Below, piece by piece: positions 19,020 through 28,861 of a stretch of 64,000 bases of DNA. The stretch is taken from NCBI GenBank assembly GCA_903845195.1, contig CAIMWO010000018.1, positions 35,174 to 99,173 of the forward strand, written 5' to 3'. Numbering within the stretch: the stretch's first letter is position 1; each line of letters opens with the position of its first letter. The position numbers and the translations under genes are program-made. The notes under the pieces were generated by a model, which was given only the letters and a program-made list of their open reading frames with translations, was not told the origin of the DNA and ran no database searches. This DNA comes from an uncultured Phycisphaerales bacterium (lineage in GTDB: Bacteria > Planctomycetota > Phycisphaerae > WQYP01).

Positions 19020-20921
19020 ATGGCCGTCCATGATCTGATCGTCTCCACCGCACACGATTCGCCCCGTATCACCTCCGTGAAGCTTTTCGATCAGGAGCTT
19101 CTTGATACAACCGCACCTTGCCAAAGTGAGCTGTGGGTCAACGGGCAACCGCTGGCGCTTCGTCCGCACGTGGATCCGCATGATACCGACCGAAAACTCC
19201 TCCATCTCAAGGGCGAACGGTTCACCAACTTCTTTTCCGGCTGGGCGCTGGTCGTGGCCCGTCGAATGGGACATCGGACCAACCTGAAGCATCCCTGCTT
19301 TGGCATCGAAACCGTCGTCCGCCGCGAGCAGTGCGATCAAACTTGCCCGTGCCCCGGTCCGGGCGGTCCGGTCACCGAGGCCCCGCTCTGGGCGGAAACG
19401 TTCTCGATTCTGAATTGGAACTGGAAGTTCTGGGGCGATGACACCCGCATGATTTTTCCGACGATCCACGGCGGCGGCCCCGCGGATGAGTTTGGGCACG
19501 TTGGCTACGATCACGACACCCCGGAAGTCTGCAAAAACTTCATGCAGAACATCCGCCGGCGGATCTACCCCGGTTCGATGGTCATCCACGGGGGGCTTTT
19601 CTACAACGTCAAAACGGCGAACTGGATAGCCATCACGTGTCGGCGGCCCAATCTCGGCTACAACCTCAACATTAATGATGCCGGCCGCGGGATCAGCTAC
19701 GACTTCACGCTTCACGCCATGATTCCCCTGGGCGAAACCCTTCCACTGCCCGAAATCAAGATTTACTACGGCAAGACCCGCGAACAGATGATGACCTGGC
19801 TGGCCGACTACACCACCAATTACTATGAAGAGCCGCCCGAATGGGTCTTCAAGACCGTCTTCGGCGGGGCGCTGGCCTGGAACAATCAACCGACGTGGTC
19901 GCAGCAGGCCGATCACTGGGAAAAGCAGTTGGATGACGAGCTTTACAGCGGGATCGATTACTGCCTGGTGACCAGCCGACCGATTCAGAGCGGGACTACA
20001 CCGTATAGTTACGAGCCTGATCCGAATCACGGCTCGATCCAAGAATTCAAGAAAATGTCCCGCCGCATGGCCGACCGCAAGGTCCCGCTGCTGATCTGGA
20101 TGAGCCATTCGGGGCTCATGTACCGGGGCAGCCCCGATATCGATGATGACTGGTTCATCCGCGGCATCGATGGGCGTATTTCGGCGGCGTGGGGTAGCGT
20201 CGACAACCCCGACCTGGCGCACGTCAACCCAGGCCATCCCGGCTACATCGAATACACCAAGAAGTGGATCCGCTTCTACATCGGCGAGTGCGGCTGCAAA
20301 GGGATCTTCCTCGATTGCCTGGCGTGGGCGTTCCCCACCGATTACACCCCGCGGAAATTTATGCGCTATCCGGGCGACACGAATCGGATGGCGATCAAAT
20401 TCATCGATGAAATCTACGCGTGCATCAAGGAGTGCGATCCCGAGGCCATTCTGCTGGGCGAAGGGGCGACCCTTGAAGCGCCGTGCAACGTCGTCGCGCT
20501 GCATACCAATCCGCAGCGGGCCATCGACGGCTTCGGCCCACGGGATTTCATGCTGCAACTCAACAGCTTTAGTTCAAAACGGATCGTGATCGACCAGGGC
20601 CCGTGGCTCTTTCCGGCCAGCGGCTATTGCCATGCCGACAACCGCCGCGAGGGCGCCGCGCAGAATCGTCAGATGGTGCAATTGCTTCGCGAGCGCGGAG
20701 CACCGAAGGCATTTACGCATCTGCCGGGAGACCTTTCGGTCCTCGATGATCTTCTCTTCGTTCCTGTGCCCGAAACCAAAGAGAAGAAGATGAGCTTCAA
20801 GCTTCCCGCGAGTTTGAAGAGCATTCGCGTTCTGACGGAGACGACTTCACAGGTGGCCCATAAGCGCGCGGACGATCACAAATTCCACGATGTTCCCCCC
20901 GGCGTCTACCGCATGCAGTGA
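19020..20921 (+). CDS. Putative TIM-barrel glycoside-hydrolase-like protein
   Basis: Start at ATG 19020 (MAVHDLIVST). C-terminal half has barrel-like strands GIDYCLVTSRP, VPLLIWMSH, CGCKGIFLDCLAWAFPTDY and ECDPEAILLGEGATLE resembling GH31/GH36-type enzymes. Family not firmly recognised. Confidence 0.5.
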   Translation: MAVHDLIVSTAHDSPRITSVKLFDQELLDTTAPCQSELWVNGQPLALRPHVDPHDTDRKLLHLKGERFTNFFSGWALVVARRMGHRTNLKHPCFGIETVVRREQCDQTCPCPGPGGPVTEAPLWAETFSILNWNWKFWGDDTRMIFPTIHGGGPADEFGHVGYDHDTPEVCKNFMQNIRRRIYPGSMVIHGGLFYNVKTANWIAITCRRPNLGYNLNINDAGRGISYDFTLHAMIPLGETLPLPEIKIYYGKTREQMMTWLADYTTNYYEEPPEWVFKTVFGGALAWNNQPTWSQQADHWEKQLDDELYSGIDYCLVTSRPIQSGTTPYSYEPDPNHGSIQEFKKMSRRMADRKVPLLIWMSHSGLMYRGSPDIDDDWFIRGIDGRISAAWGSVDNPDLAHVNPGHPGYIEYTKKWIRFYIGECGCKGIFLDCLAWAFPTDYTPRKFMRYPGDTNRMAIKFIDEIYACIKECDPEAILLGEGATLEAPCNVVALHTNPQRAIDGFGPRDFMLQLNSFSSKRIVIDQGPWLFPASGYCHADNRREGAAQNRQMVQLLRERGAPKAFTHLPGDLSVLDDLLFVPVPETKEKKMSFKLPASLKSIRVLTETTSQVAHKRADDHKFHDVPPGVYRMQ

Positions 20922-21202
20922 ACGCCGAATCGGGAGTTATGTCTTCGTATCACCTCACCTAACGTGCGGCAGCCCGTTGGGAGGTGCTCCGGGGGGCGCT
21001 GGGCATGTTCGCCGCCAGCCCTATCCATCGTGATACATTTCATTTGACTGGCGAACTCCGCGACATAGAATTCTCGCGCGATTTTGTCCCCCCCCGCCCG
21101 CCGGACAACCTCGACCGACCCCAGGCCCTTGTGCGGCCGGCCACGCGCGGTGCGTGTCCGTGGGACCCCCGGAAAAGTGGAACCTTCTATCGCGGAGCTC
21201 AG

Positions 21203-21985
21203 ATGAGTCAGAACGCGACGTTGCCGGCAGAACACACCTCCTTCACTCCTCGCGCAAGACCTAATCCCACCCGCTTGTTCTACGTCGCTGCCGCCGTCAT
21301 CGTACTGGCGCTCACGTTCATCGGTTTCCACCATTTCTATTTGTACGGAAAATCCTACCCCGGCCGCGACATCACCCCGCCCATACGCACGCTGATCATC
21401 AGTCACGGCATCGCCATGTCCGGCTGGTTGGTCCTGTTCCTGCTCCAGCCCCTGCTGGTCGCCAGCGGGAACCGACGCGTCCACATGGCGTTGGGAAAGC
21501 TCGGGGCCATCTACGCGACGGCCATTTTCATCCTGGGCGTCTGCGTCGCGGTCCAATCCGCACGCGTCTCGCCTCCGGACATGAAACTCTGGGGCCTGTT
21601 GCCCAAGCAGTTCATGGCGGTTCCCCTCATCGCCGTCATCATCTTCGCCCTCTTTGTCGCGGTGGGAGTCTGGCAGCGGAAGCGCCCGGCCATCCACCGC
21701 CCGATGATGCTGCTGGCCACCCTCAGCGTGCTCTCGGCCGCCGTCAGCCGCATCGATTTCATCAATAATCTCTACGTCGGCACCCTCTGGGAATCGCTGT
21801 TCGGTCCCTTCTTCGCCACGCTCATCCTCGGCGCACTCCTGCTGCTCGCCAAATGTGCGCTCACGCGTTCATTCGACAAGTGGTTCACGATCGGACTGGG
21901 CGCCCAAACCCTCGCCTTCGCCCTGACCATGCAGCTCGCGACCACCCCCCTCTGGGACCATTTCGCCAGCGCCCTGGTGCACTGA
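21203..21985 (+). CDS. Polytopic membrane protein of unknown function
   Basis: Start at ATG 21203 (MSQNATLPAEHTSF); about 7 hydrophobic segments. Confidence 0.7.
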   Translation: MSQNATLPAEHTSFTPRARPNPTRLFYVAAAVIVLALTFIGFHHFYLYGKSYPGRDITPPIRTLIISHGIAMSGWLVLFLLQPLLVASGNRRVHMALGKLGAIYATAIFILGVCVAVQSARVSPPDMKLWGLLPKQFMAVPLIAVIIFALFVAVGVWQRKRPAIHRPMMLLATLSVLSAAVSRIDFINNLYVGTLWESLFGPFFATLILGALLLLAKCALTRSFDKWFTIGLGAQTLAFALTMQLATTPLWDHFASALVH

Positions 21986-22192
21986 AGCTCCCCCCCCCGC
22001 ATCCAGCGGATGCCATAGGAGAACGTGCCGAACTATGAAGCGCCGTCTCGCAAAGTGGTGCTGACGCCCTCGTCGACCGTCCCGCCACGATGCTGGAATC
22101 ACCAGATCAAGTAACAGTATTTCTCAACAGGAGCCCCGTCACACCCGTTGTTCGCGGATGGCTTCTCAGAATTCACAGATTGCCGGCATCGC

Positions 22193-24661
22193 TCACTTTC
22201 CCGGCTCCGGGCTCGGCGGCGGCACATCCGTCTCGGGCGGAGCATTCGGCGCGTTCTCCGTCTCCGCCGGCGGCACGGGCCGCGCCACGGGTGTCGCCAG
22301 GTGGGTCACAATGTTCCGCGCCAGCGCCTGGGCGGAATCGGGGGCGTAGCCCAGAATTCCCCAGGTGTTGGTTCCCAGCAGTCCGCTGGTGATATCCTCC
22401 GGCGAATAGATCACCGCGGGTCGATTGTCGATCATGTAGGCCTGCATCCCCGGGTTTGATTTCCGGCCCCGCAGGTCGATCAGCATTCGCCGGTACTCGA
22501 CGGCCGTGCAGTCTTTTCCGCCATCAAATTTTCCGGTGTAGAGCACATCATCGGGGGCCAGCGGCACGGGCTGGGCGCTGGGCGCCACGCGTTTCATCAT
22601 CTCCTGAATGCTTCGGATGAACGTCTCGGTGTTGCCCGCCCCGCCGCCGGTCACATCGATAAAGAGCGTTCCGCCGGCGGCCAAATAGGCCTTGATGCTG
22701 GCGACTTCCTCATCGGTCGGCGTATAGGATGCGGTGCCTGTCATGTGGGCCAGATGCGTCCGCGTCGCATCCAATTTGTTGAGTGGCATCGTCGTCAGAT
22801 CCAGGCCTGTTCCGGCGTCGGTCAACAGCAATTTGGCCATCCGGGGCCAGGCGCCCGGCTCGGGATCCCAGTTGCCGTTATACGTCACGCGTGCCATGGA
22901 AACGTAGCGAACGGGCGACTCGCCGGTCTCGCGAACGGTCAACGGCTGAAGCTTGCTCCGCAAAGTGCCCTTGCCCGTCGCATAGAAGAAGAGGTTCGCG
23001 GGAATCTCAAAGAAGTCTTTTTTAGAGACCTGCCGAATCTGCCATGCCGCCCCCATGTCCGATGGGGAGTGAATCCACAGTTCCCGCGAACCGTTCGAAA
23101 GGCCGTACATCTTCGCGCTGGTCTTGATTTCTGTGAAGACGTTGAAAATCGGATGATCGGCCGGCAATTCGCGGAGCTCATATTTGCGATCGACGATTGC
23201 CCCGGCCATCACCCGCACGGCCTTGTTGAACTCTTCGCTTCCGCCGTCGGAGTTTGAAAAGATCATTCCCCCAGCCTCGACGAACGCCCGCAGTTTCGCA
23301 ATATCGCCGGGGGCAAATTTCGGATCGCGCGAGCCGGTGATCAAGAGAATGGGCGCATCGAGCCAGTCCTCCGGCTTCACCTTCAGATTCACCACCTGCC
23401 AGTTGATTTCGCGTTCAAATCGCTTGGACATCCAGCGGGTCAGATTGGCATTGTCCCGTGGGCGGGCGTTCCAGGTTTCTCCCGGGTATTCCAACTTGTT
23501 AAAGACGACCGGATTGCGTCCGCGGGCCAGGAACAGCAGTGCGTAGGCCGTCCCGATAGCGTTGCCGCTGTAGTTCCACGATCCATCGCTGCGCTGTGCC
23601 AGCACGACGTTCCGCGCGCCTTCGCGATACCAGTTAGTGTCATTGAAGAATTTCAATCCCGTCGCCAGCCCCACGCGCTCCAACCCGTACAGGGAATACA
23701 AATTCATGTTCGGCCGAAACTCGCGGGTGAGCATCGCGAGGCCCTGATCGACGTTTTTGTCCTGGCGATTGGTGAGTCGCACGGCTATGTCGGTAAATTC
23801 GCTCGTGATATGCAGCGACGCCAGGCCGGCCAGAGTCATCGACAACTTCTGATAGCGAAACTGATCCGGCTTGCCGGCAATGTACGGCCATGACCCGTCA
23901 GAATTCTGCGTGAGCCGCCAGAACCGATCCGATGTGGCCCAGTAGGCGTTGGGCAGCTCAATCCCGGCATCTGACAGGGCCCAGGCCCCGAGCGTTCCGT
24001 ATTGGCCGTTCGACAAATCCCCCGAGGGCCGAAAATCGCCTTCTTTCGTGGATTCAAACGGATTGCGCACGCCGGACTTCACCACGGAGCTGCCGTAGGT
24101 ATAGCCGCCGTTCTGTCCCATGGCTTCAACGATATATTTCTGAAACTTCCAGAGCGCCGCGGTATTCTCCGGCGACTTCGGGCAGAGGGCCAAAGCACTG
24201 ATCGCCAGCGCCGAAACGTAGGTTCGATCGGCCTCGAGCTTCATCAGATAATTCACCGCGGGGGCCATATCCTTCGAGCGCGGGTGGAGCCGGGGATCGT
24301 TCATGCCGGCCGAGCGTCCGGCATGCAGCAGGGAGTAGACGACGAGGGCCGTGACGCCACCTTCCTGGTCGTAGGGATTTTTCGACGGCTCCCAGATATC
24401 CCCCTTGCGCGACGCCAGCAGGTAATCGATTCCCATCTTCATTGAATCGAGCACATCGTCATCCGACAGCGGCTTGCCGCCGGCGATGCGCGCCTGCACT
24501 TTGGTATGGGAACCTGAGGCCATGTCGAGCGTCTCGGGGCGTTCCTTGTCCGCATCCGTCTGCGCCCACAACCCCGGCGCTGCGAGCGTCAAACCGACCA
24601 GTGCGCTTGCCATCCACGTCCATGTCCGCCGCGTCCGTTGCATCATGATGCCCTCATGCAA
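22193..24661 (-). CDS. DUF4159 domain protein with N-terminal prenyltransferase/squalene-cyclase-like repeats, exported
   Basis: Signal peptide; repeats (GVTALVVYSLLHAG, GSWPYIAGKPDQFRYQKLSMTLAGLASL); C-terminal DUF4159-type YSPEDITSGLLGTNTWGILGYAPDSAQALARNIVTHL. Confidence 0.88.
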   Translation of the reverse strand: MHEGIMMQRTRRTWTWMASALVGLTLAAPGLWAQTDADKERPETLDMASGSHTKVQARIAGGKPLSDDDVLDSMKMGIDYLLASRKGDIWEPSKNPYDQEGGVTALVVYSLLHAGRSAGMNDPRLHPRSKDMAPAVNYLMKLEADRTYVSALAISALALCPKSPENTAALWKFQKYIVEAMGQNGGYTYGSSVVKSGVRNPFESTKEGDFRPSGDLSNGQYGTLGAWALSDAGIELPNAYWATSDRFWRLTQNSDGSWPYIAGKPDQFRYQKLSMTLAGLASLHITSEFTDIAVRLTNRQDKNVDQGLAMLTREFRPNMNLYSLYGLERVGLATGLKFFNDTNWYREGARNVVLAQRSDGSWNYSGNAIGTAYALLFLARGRNPVVFNKLEYPGETWNARPRDNANLTRWMSKRFEREINWQVVNLKVKPEDWLDAPILLITGSRDPKFAPGDIAKLRAFVEAGGMIFSNSDGGSEEFNKAVRVMAGAIVDRKYELRELPADHPIFNVFTEIKTSAKMYGLSNGSRELWIHSPSDMGAAWQIRQVSKKDFFEIPANLFFYATGKGTLRSKLQPLTVRETGESPVRYVSMARVTYNGNWDPEPGAWPRMAKLLLTDAGTGLDLTTMPLNKLDATRTHLAHMTGTASYTPTDEEVASIKAYLAAGGTLFIDVTGGGAGNTETFIRSIQEMMKRVAPSAQPVPLAPDDVLYTGKFDGGKDCTAVEYRRMLIDLRGRKSNPGMQAYMIDNRPAVIYSPEDITSGLLGTNTWGILGYAPDSAQALARNIVTHLATPVARPVPPAETENAPNAPPETDVPPPSPEPGK

Positions 24662-24743
24662 TATTCACCACCGCATCGGACATCTTAACGCCCGCCCCAG
24701 CGGGAACAAGACGCCCCCTGCGTTCGCGCCGACTTTTTTCTTT

Positions 24744-25769
24744 TCACTTTAAATGCTTGTCGAAAAACGCCGCCACGGTTTTGCGCACGCCGGCATTGTC
24801 GAATCCCGCGCCGTGCCCCATCCCGGGCATAATGACCAACGTCGATTCCACCTTTGCCTTCTGCAATGCGTCGTAGAGCATTTGACTCTGCGCCACCGGT
24901 ACGATCGCGTCCTTGTCGCCATGCATGATCAGAAAGGGCGGAGTATCCTTTGAAATGAACGCGATCGGATTGGCCCGGGCCACCAACTCCTTGTGCTCGT
25001 CCAGTGGTCCGCCGAACAGCCGCGACAAGGGTGAATTGGCCAGCACCATCTCCACCACTGCGTCCTTCCCCATTTGCTCCATCGCCGCCTTCATTTTCGG
25101 ATCGCGCGTCGCCTTCTCCAGCGCCTTGTTCATGTTTTCATCCTTGGCCGCCTGCTCGGCAAAATGGCTCATGTCCGTCGGGCCGAAAAAATCGCAGACC
25201 GCCTGCACGCTGCTCGATTGATCCAAGTTGGCTCCCACCTTTCCCTCCTCGCCCTTCACGCCGCCGGTCGTGCCCAGCAGAGCCGCGAAATGGCCGCCCG
25301 CCGAGGCACCCCACACGCCGATGTGATCCGAATCGATATGGTATTGGCCCGCGTGCGCCCGCAACCACCGAATCGCCCCCTTGCAGTCTTCAAGTTGCGC
25401 CGGATACAACGCCTCACGGCTGAAGCGGTAATTGAGGCTGGCGCCGATATATCCCTTGGCCACCAGAAACTGCAGCGGACAATCCTTCTTGTCGCCTTGT
25501 TCCGCTCCCCCGCCATGGATCCAGATTACCAGCGGCAGTTTTCCCTCGGCCTTCACTGGCATGTAAATATCCAGCAAATTGGCTTTGCCTGTGGCCTCGC
25601 CATACTTCAGATCCCGCTCGGCACGTATGCCGGCGGCTGCGATTTTTTCATCATTGACCGCGGGTTTCGTCTGCGCGGTCGTGCTTTGACCGCACAGCAA
25701 TCCAGCGCCCAACCAACCTGATGCCAACAGGATGATGCCCGCCGCGATGCGTAGGAAAATCGACTTCAC
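24744..25769 (-). CDS. Alpha/beta hydrolase (esterase/lipase-like), exported
   Basis: LVIWIHGGGAEQGDK, HIGVWGASAGGHFAALLG (GxSxG), PPFLIMHGDKDAIVPVAQSQML, MGHGAGF; N-terminal signal peptide. Confidence 0.92.
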   Translation of the reverse strand: MKSIFLRIAAGIILLASGWLGAGLLCGQSTTAQTKPAVNDEKIAAAGIRAERDLKYGEATGKANLLDIYMPVKAEGKLPLVIWIHGGGAEQGDKKDCPLQFLVAKGYIGASLNYRFSREALYPAQLEDCKGAIRWLRAHAGQYHIDSDHIGVWGASAGGHFAALLGTTGGVKGEEGKVGANLDQSSSVQAVCDFFGPTDMSHFAEQAAKDENMNKALEKATRDPKMKAAMEQMGKDAVVEMVLANSPLSRLFGGPLDEHKELVARANPIAFISKDTPPFLIMHGDKDAIVPVAQSQMLYDALQKAKVESTLVIMPGMGHGAGFDNAGVRKTVAAFFDKHLK

Positions 25770-25931
25770 GACTGCTCCTCGAAAGCCGGAACACTCTTGG
25801 CCATCATCCTCGATCGATCATGCCAGAGCGAACAAATTATGGAATGAAGCCACACGCCGAGAAAGTGGGGCCCGCGCTATCGCACGAATGCTGATTGGAG
25901 TTACGAAACCGCCTCTACATCTCCCCCAAGC

Positions 25932-26582
25932 CTACTCTGCCTCCCTCCACTGCACTTCCAGCCGCACCCCCAGTTCCTCTTCCAGCATGCGATACTTCTT
26001 CTTCCTCCCCAGGACATCTTCGGCCCGCGTCACGTCGTCGACGTAACAGCGGATCCGCAGCCGATCGCCTTTACGTTCCAGGGCCACGGCTGGGGTTTCG
26101 AACTTGCGGCTGTCCAGGGCATCGGCGGCCCGCAATATGGCCAGGAGTACCCGCATGGCCCGTGGCTGGCGCAGGCCGGCAAACCGCCTGTCCTTTCGCG
26201 GACTCACCACGGCCCCGCGGTGATACCACGTCAGGTATGCCACCGCCAGGCGTTCCGACGCGTCCAACTCGAGCGTGCGCCCCTCCAGCACCAGTTGGGC
26301 CCCGCGTGCGTGATGTTCGTCCGCCCCGTGAAGGCGACCGACATCATGCAGGAGGGCGGCAAATTTCAGAATGCGCAAATGCCCGTGGTCCAGGCCATGA
26401 GTATTGCTTGTGAGGTGGAAGATTCCCGCCGCGATCCGCATCACGCGTTCTTCATGTCGCGTCGACCCCAGCCGGCGTCCCACCCACGCCCGTATGCGTT
26501 CGAGGCGAGCTCGGAACAGTTGCCGGGCCTGGACCCCGTTGGGTCCCCGCCGGGTATGCGTCCGTGCAATGACGATTCCCAT
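25932..26582 (-). CDS. HD-domain phosphohydrolase-like protein
   Basis: RHEERVMRIA...LRILKFAALLHDVGRLHGADEHHARGA (HD motif). Confidence 0.75.
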   Translation of the reverse strand: MGIVIARTHTRRGPNGVQARQLFRARLERIRAWVGRRLGSTRHEERVMRIAAGIFHLTSNTHGLDHGHLRILKFAALLHDVGRLHGADEHHARGAQLVLEGRTLELDASERLAVAYLTWYHRGAVVSPRKDRRFAGLRQPRAMRVLLAILRAADALDSRKFETPAVALERKGDRLRIRCYVDDVTRAEDVLGRKKKYRMLEEELGVRLEVQWREAE

Positions 26583-26889
26583 GCAACCCCTTCAAAAACA
26601 CGCGTATCTGCTGTTTATCGGACCACTTCACCCCACCCACCACAACATTTTCCCCAAAAACCAACAAAATTGGTGCTACCCATCGCCCTGTCGCAATCAC
26701 ACCTGTTCCTCTTGTTTGCTGTATCATTTTGTCGGTCCGCCCTCTCACCGTGCATGACAATCCCATCGTGTGCCGATAACGTATTACAAGCTGTTTCATG
26801 ACCCCGGTTACGAATTGGAAGCCAGTTGTTCTTGGCGGCACTCTGGAGTTATGAAACCGCCTCTGCAGTCATCCGAACCAGGAGCCATC

Positions 26890-27531
26890 ATGCAGCTTAT
26901 CGCTCGCGCGTCGACCACGGTCCGCAACAAGAACATCCTCCTCACCACCTTATGCGTGGCATTTGCGTTCTGGTTCGCCTACGACGGCTACATCGGCTGG
27001 CCTGCGCGGAACGACGAACTGGTGCGCGCCATGAAGCGCATGATCATCGACAACCGCCTCGACAAAGTGCACGAGAAGACCCTCGACGCATGGAAAGGCT
27101 TCAACAACTCCACGGCCGAAGAGCGCGAAGCCATGTACAAGATCGCCGACGCGGCCCACGTTGAAGGGTGGAAAACAGATCTTGATCTGAACATGCAACG
27201 ATACATCACGGCAGGGCTGGCGGTGGTTTCGGTCGGCGCCATCGGCTGGTTCATCCGCTGCCAGCGCCGCCGGGTCATTGCCGATTTCAACGGGCTCTCG
27301 CCGGCGCCCGGCGTGCTGATCCCCTGGGACAAAATCACCAAGGTCGACAATACCCGGTGGAAAAAAGGGTTCGTCGAAATCACCTACACCGACGAACTAG
27401 GGAACGAAGATACTGCATTGCTCGACGACTACATCGTCGAACGTCCACCGCTGATCGAAATCCTCAAGGAGCTCGACGCCCGGGCCACCAAGGCGGAGTT
27501 CCTACCCAAGCAAGAGCCCGCCGCTGGCTGA
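26890..27531 (+). CDS. Two-TM membrane protein of unknown function
   Basis: Start at ATG 26890; TM segments TTLCVAFAFWFAYDGYIGW and GLAVVSVGAIGWFIRC; PH-like C-terminal part (VLIPWDKITKVDNTRWKKGFVEITYTD). Confidence 0.7.
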   Translation: MQLIARASTTVRNKNILLTTLCVAFAFWFAYDGYIGWPARNDELVRAMKRMIIDNRLDKVHEKTLDAWKGFNNSTAEEREAMYKIADAAHVEGWKTDLDLNMQRYITAGLAVVSVGAIGWFIRCQRRRVIADFNGLSPAPGVLIPWDKITKVDNTRWKKGFVEITYTDELGNEDTALLDDYIVERPPLIEILKELDARATKAEFLPKQEPAAG

Positions 27532-27764
27532 GCGGCGCTATGGGATTTCCTGGCGACCTATGCACGACAAAGTGCTACGAAGGACCGACGAGCGAACCGA
27601 GCGCGGTCTGTAGGGGCGTGTTGTCGCGATGCAACATGAGCGTTGCGTAACGTCGTCTCGCCGCATCACCCACCTTCACATTTCCGGCATCGAACGTTTC
27701 TAACTCCTGAAATTACCACCATTTCCGGACTTCTCTCCGGCACAGCGATTGCCTATGCTTAGGT

Positions 27765-28130
27765 ATGACCCAGGGGCGATTCCATATTCTTACGGGCTTG
27801 ATGCTGATGCTGGCGACCGGTATGCTGTCAGCCTGTCAGTCCACATCACAAACCTCTGCTGTACCGCCACTTAGAGTTCCCAGCGCCATGATGTACCAGC
27901 CCCTCCACGAGCCGCAGATCGTTTATGCCCATGCCGACCACATCCTTCCCAGTTCTGACGCCGATTACTATGATTTCCCGCGCATCCATCCCTTTGCCTA
28001 CGGCTCCGTGGAACTGGGCGGAGTGTCCGCATACACGGATTACACCTTTGACGCGCAGCAGATTTCTACCCCGGCTGGCACCGGGTACCACTATCGTTAC
28101 GTGGTCCGCCAGGGGCTCTCATATCCCTAA
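27765..28130 (+). CDS. Small putative lipoprotein
   Basis: MTQGRFHILTGLMLMLATGMLSACQST: lipobox LSAC. Confidence 0.6.
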   Translation: MTQGRFHILTGLMLMLATGMLSACQSTSQTSAVPPLRVPSAMMYQPLHEPQIVYAHADHILPSSDADYYDFPRIHPFAYGSVELGGVSAYTDYTFDAQQISTPAGTGYHYRYVVRQGLSYP

Positions 28131-28334
28131 TTCTGTGGCCGCCCTACCGCGTGGAAACTACCGTCAAATCACATCTTGACGTTCGCGGCGCGAAAGACGA
28201 TGATAAGCAAATCCTTGGTGTTCGCGGCGAGCGAAGCGCTGGCGAGAAGGACGTCCGGCTTCAATTTCTCTTGATCGTGAACTTCGTCGGGCAAGGGCAC
28301 ATCTCGTCCTGTCGGGGACAGGAAAAGGAAAAGC

Positions 28335-28682
28335 ATGGCTACAATTACCAAAAAAGAACTCGTGGATCGCATCGCGGAACAACTGGGCGTCAAACGCGTG
28401 ACCGTCAAGCGCGTCACTCAGCAGTTCCTCGACGAGATCATCTCCGAGCTGGGCAAAGGTAACCGTCTGGAGTTCCGAGACTTCGGCGTGTTTGAGTGCA
28501 AGCAGCGGGCGGCCCGGGTGGCGCAGAATCCCAAGACCATGGAACGCGTCACGGTGCCGTCGAAGCGCACCGTCAAGTTCAAAGTTGGCCGCCTGATGAA
28601 GGCCAAAATGCAGGAAATCGCCAGCAAACAGGCCGCAGCACGCGATGGTCAAGCGGCGCCGGCGATAAGCCCGAAGCTATGA
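28335..28682 (+). CDS. HU/IHF-family DNA-binding protein
   Basis: MATITKKELVDRIAEQLGVKRVTVKRVTQQFLDEIISELGKGNRLEFRDFGVFECKQRAARVAQNPKT. Confidence 0.95.
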   Translation: MATITKKELVDRIAEQLGVKRVTVKRVTQQFLDEIISELGKGNRLEFRDFGVFECKQRAARVAQNPKTMERVTVPSKRTVKFKVGRLMKAKMQEIASKQAAARDGQAAPAISPKL

Positions 28683-28710
28683 AATCCGCCGAAAAATGTT
28701 AACTTCCATC

Positions 28711-28740
28711 GAGCCTCGGCAGTTGCCGGGGCTCTTGTTT
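28711..28740 (+). terminator. Rho-independent terminator after HU gene
   Basis: GAGCCTCGGCA-GT-TGCCGGGGCTC stem followed by TTGTTTT. Confidence 0.8.
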
Positions 28741-28861
28741 TGATGGAGACGCTCAACGGCACGGAGTACGAAGATCGTTCCAAACGGCGACCTCCGTTTC
28801 CAGCAGATAGGCGATTTCGTTCTGCTTCTTGATTCTTGTTTCTTTCTTCTCGGAAAACGTC

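Noticed and set aside
18948-20558. 536-aa minus-strand ORF opposite the glycosidase-like gene
   Set aside because: Low-complexity antisense composition; the plus-strand protein has structured motifs and a better start.
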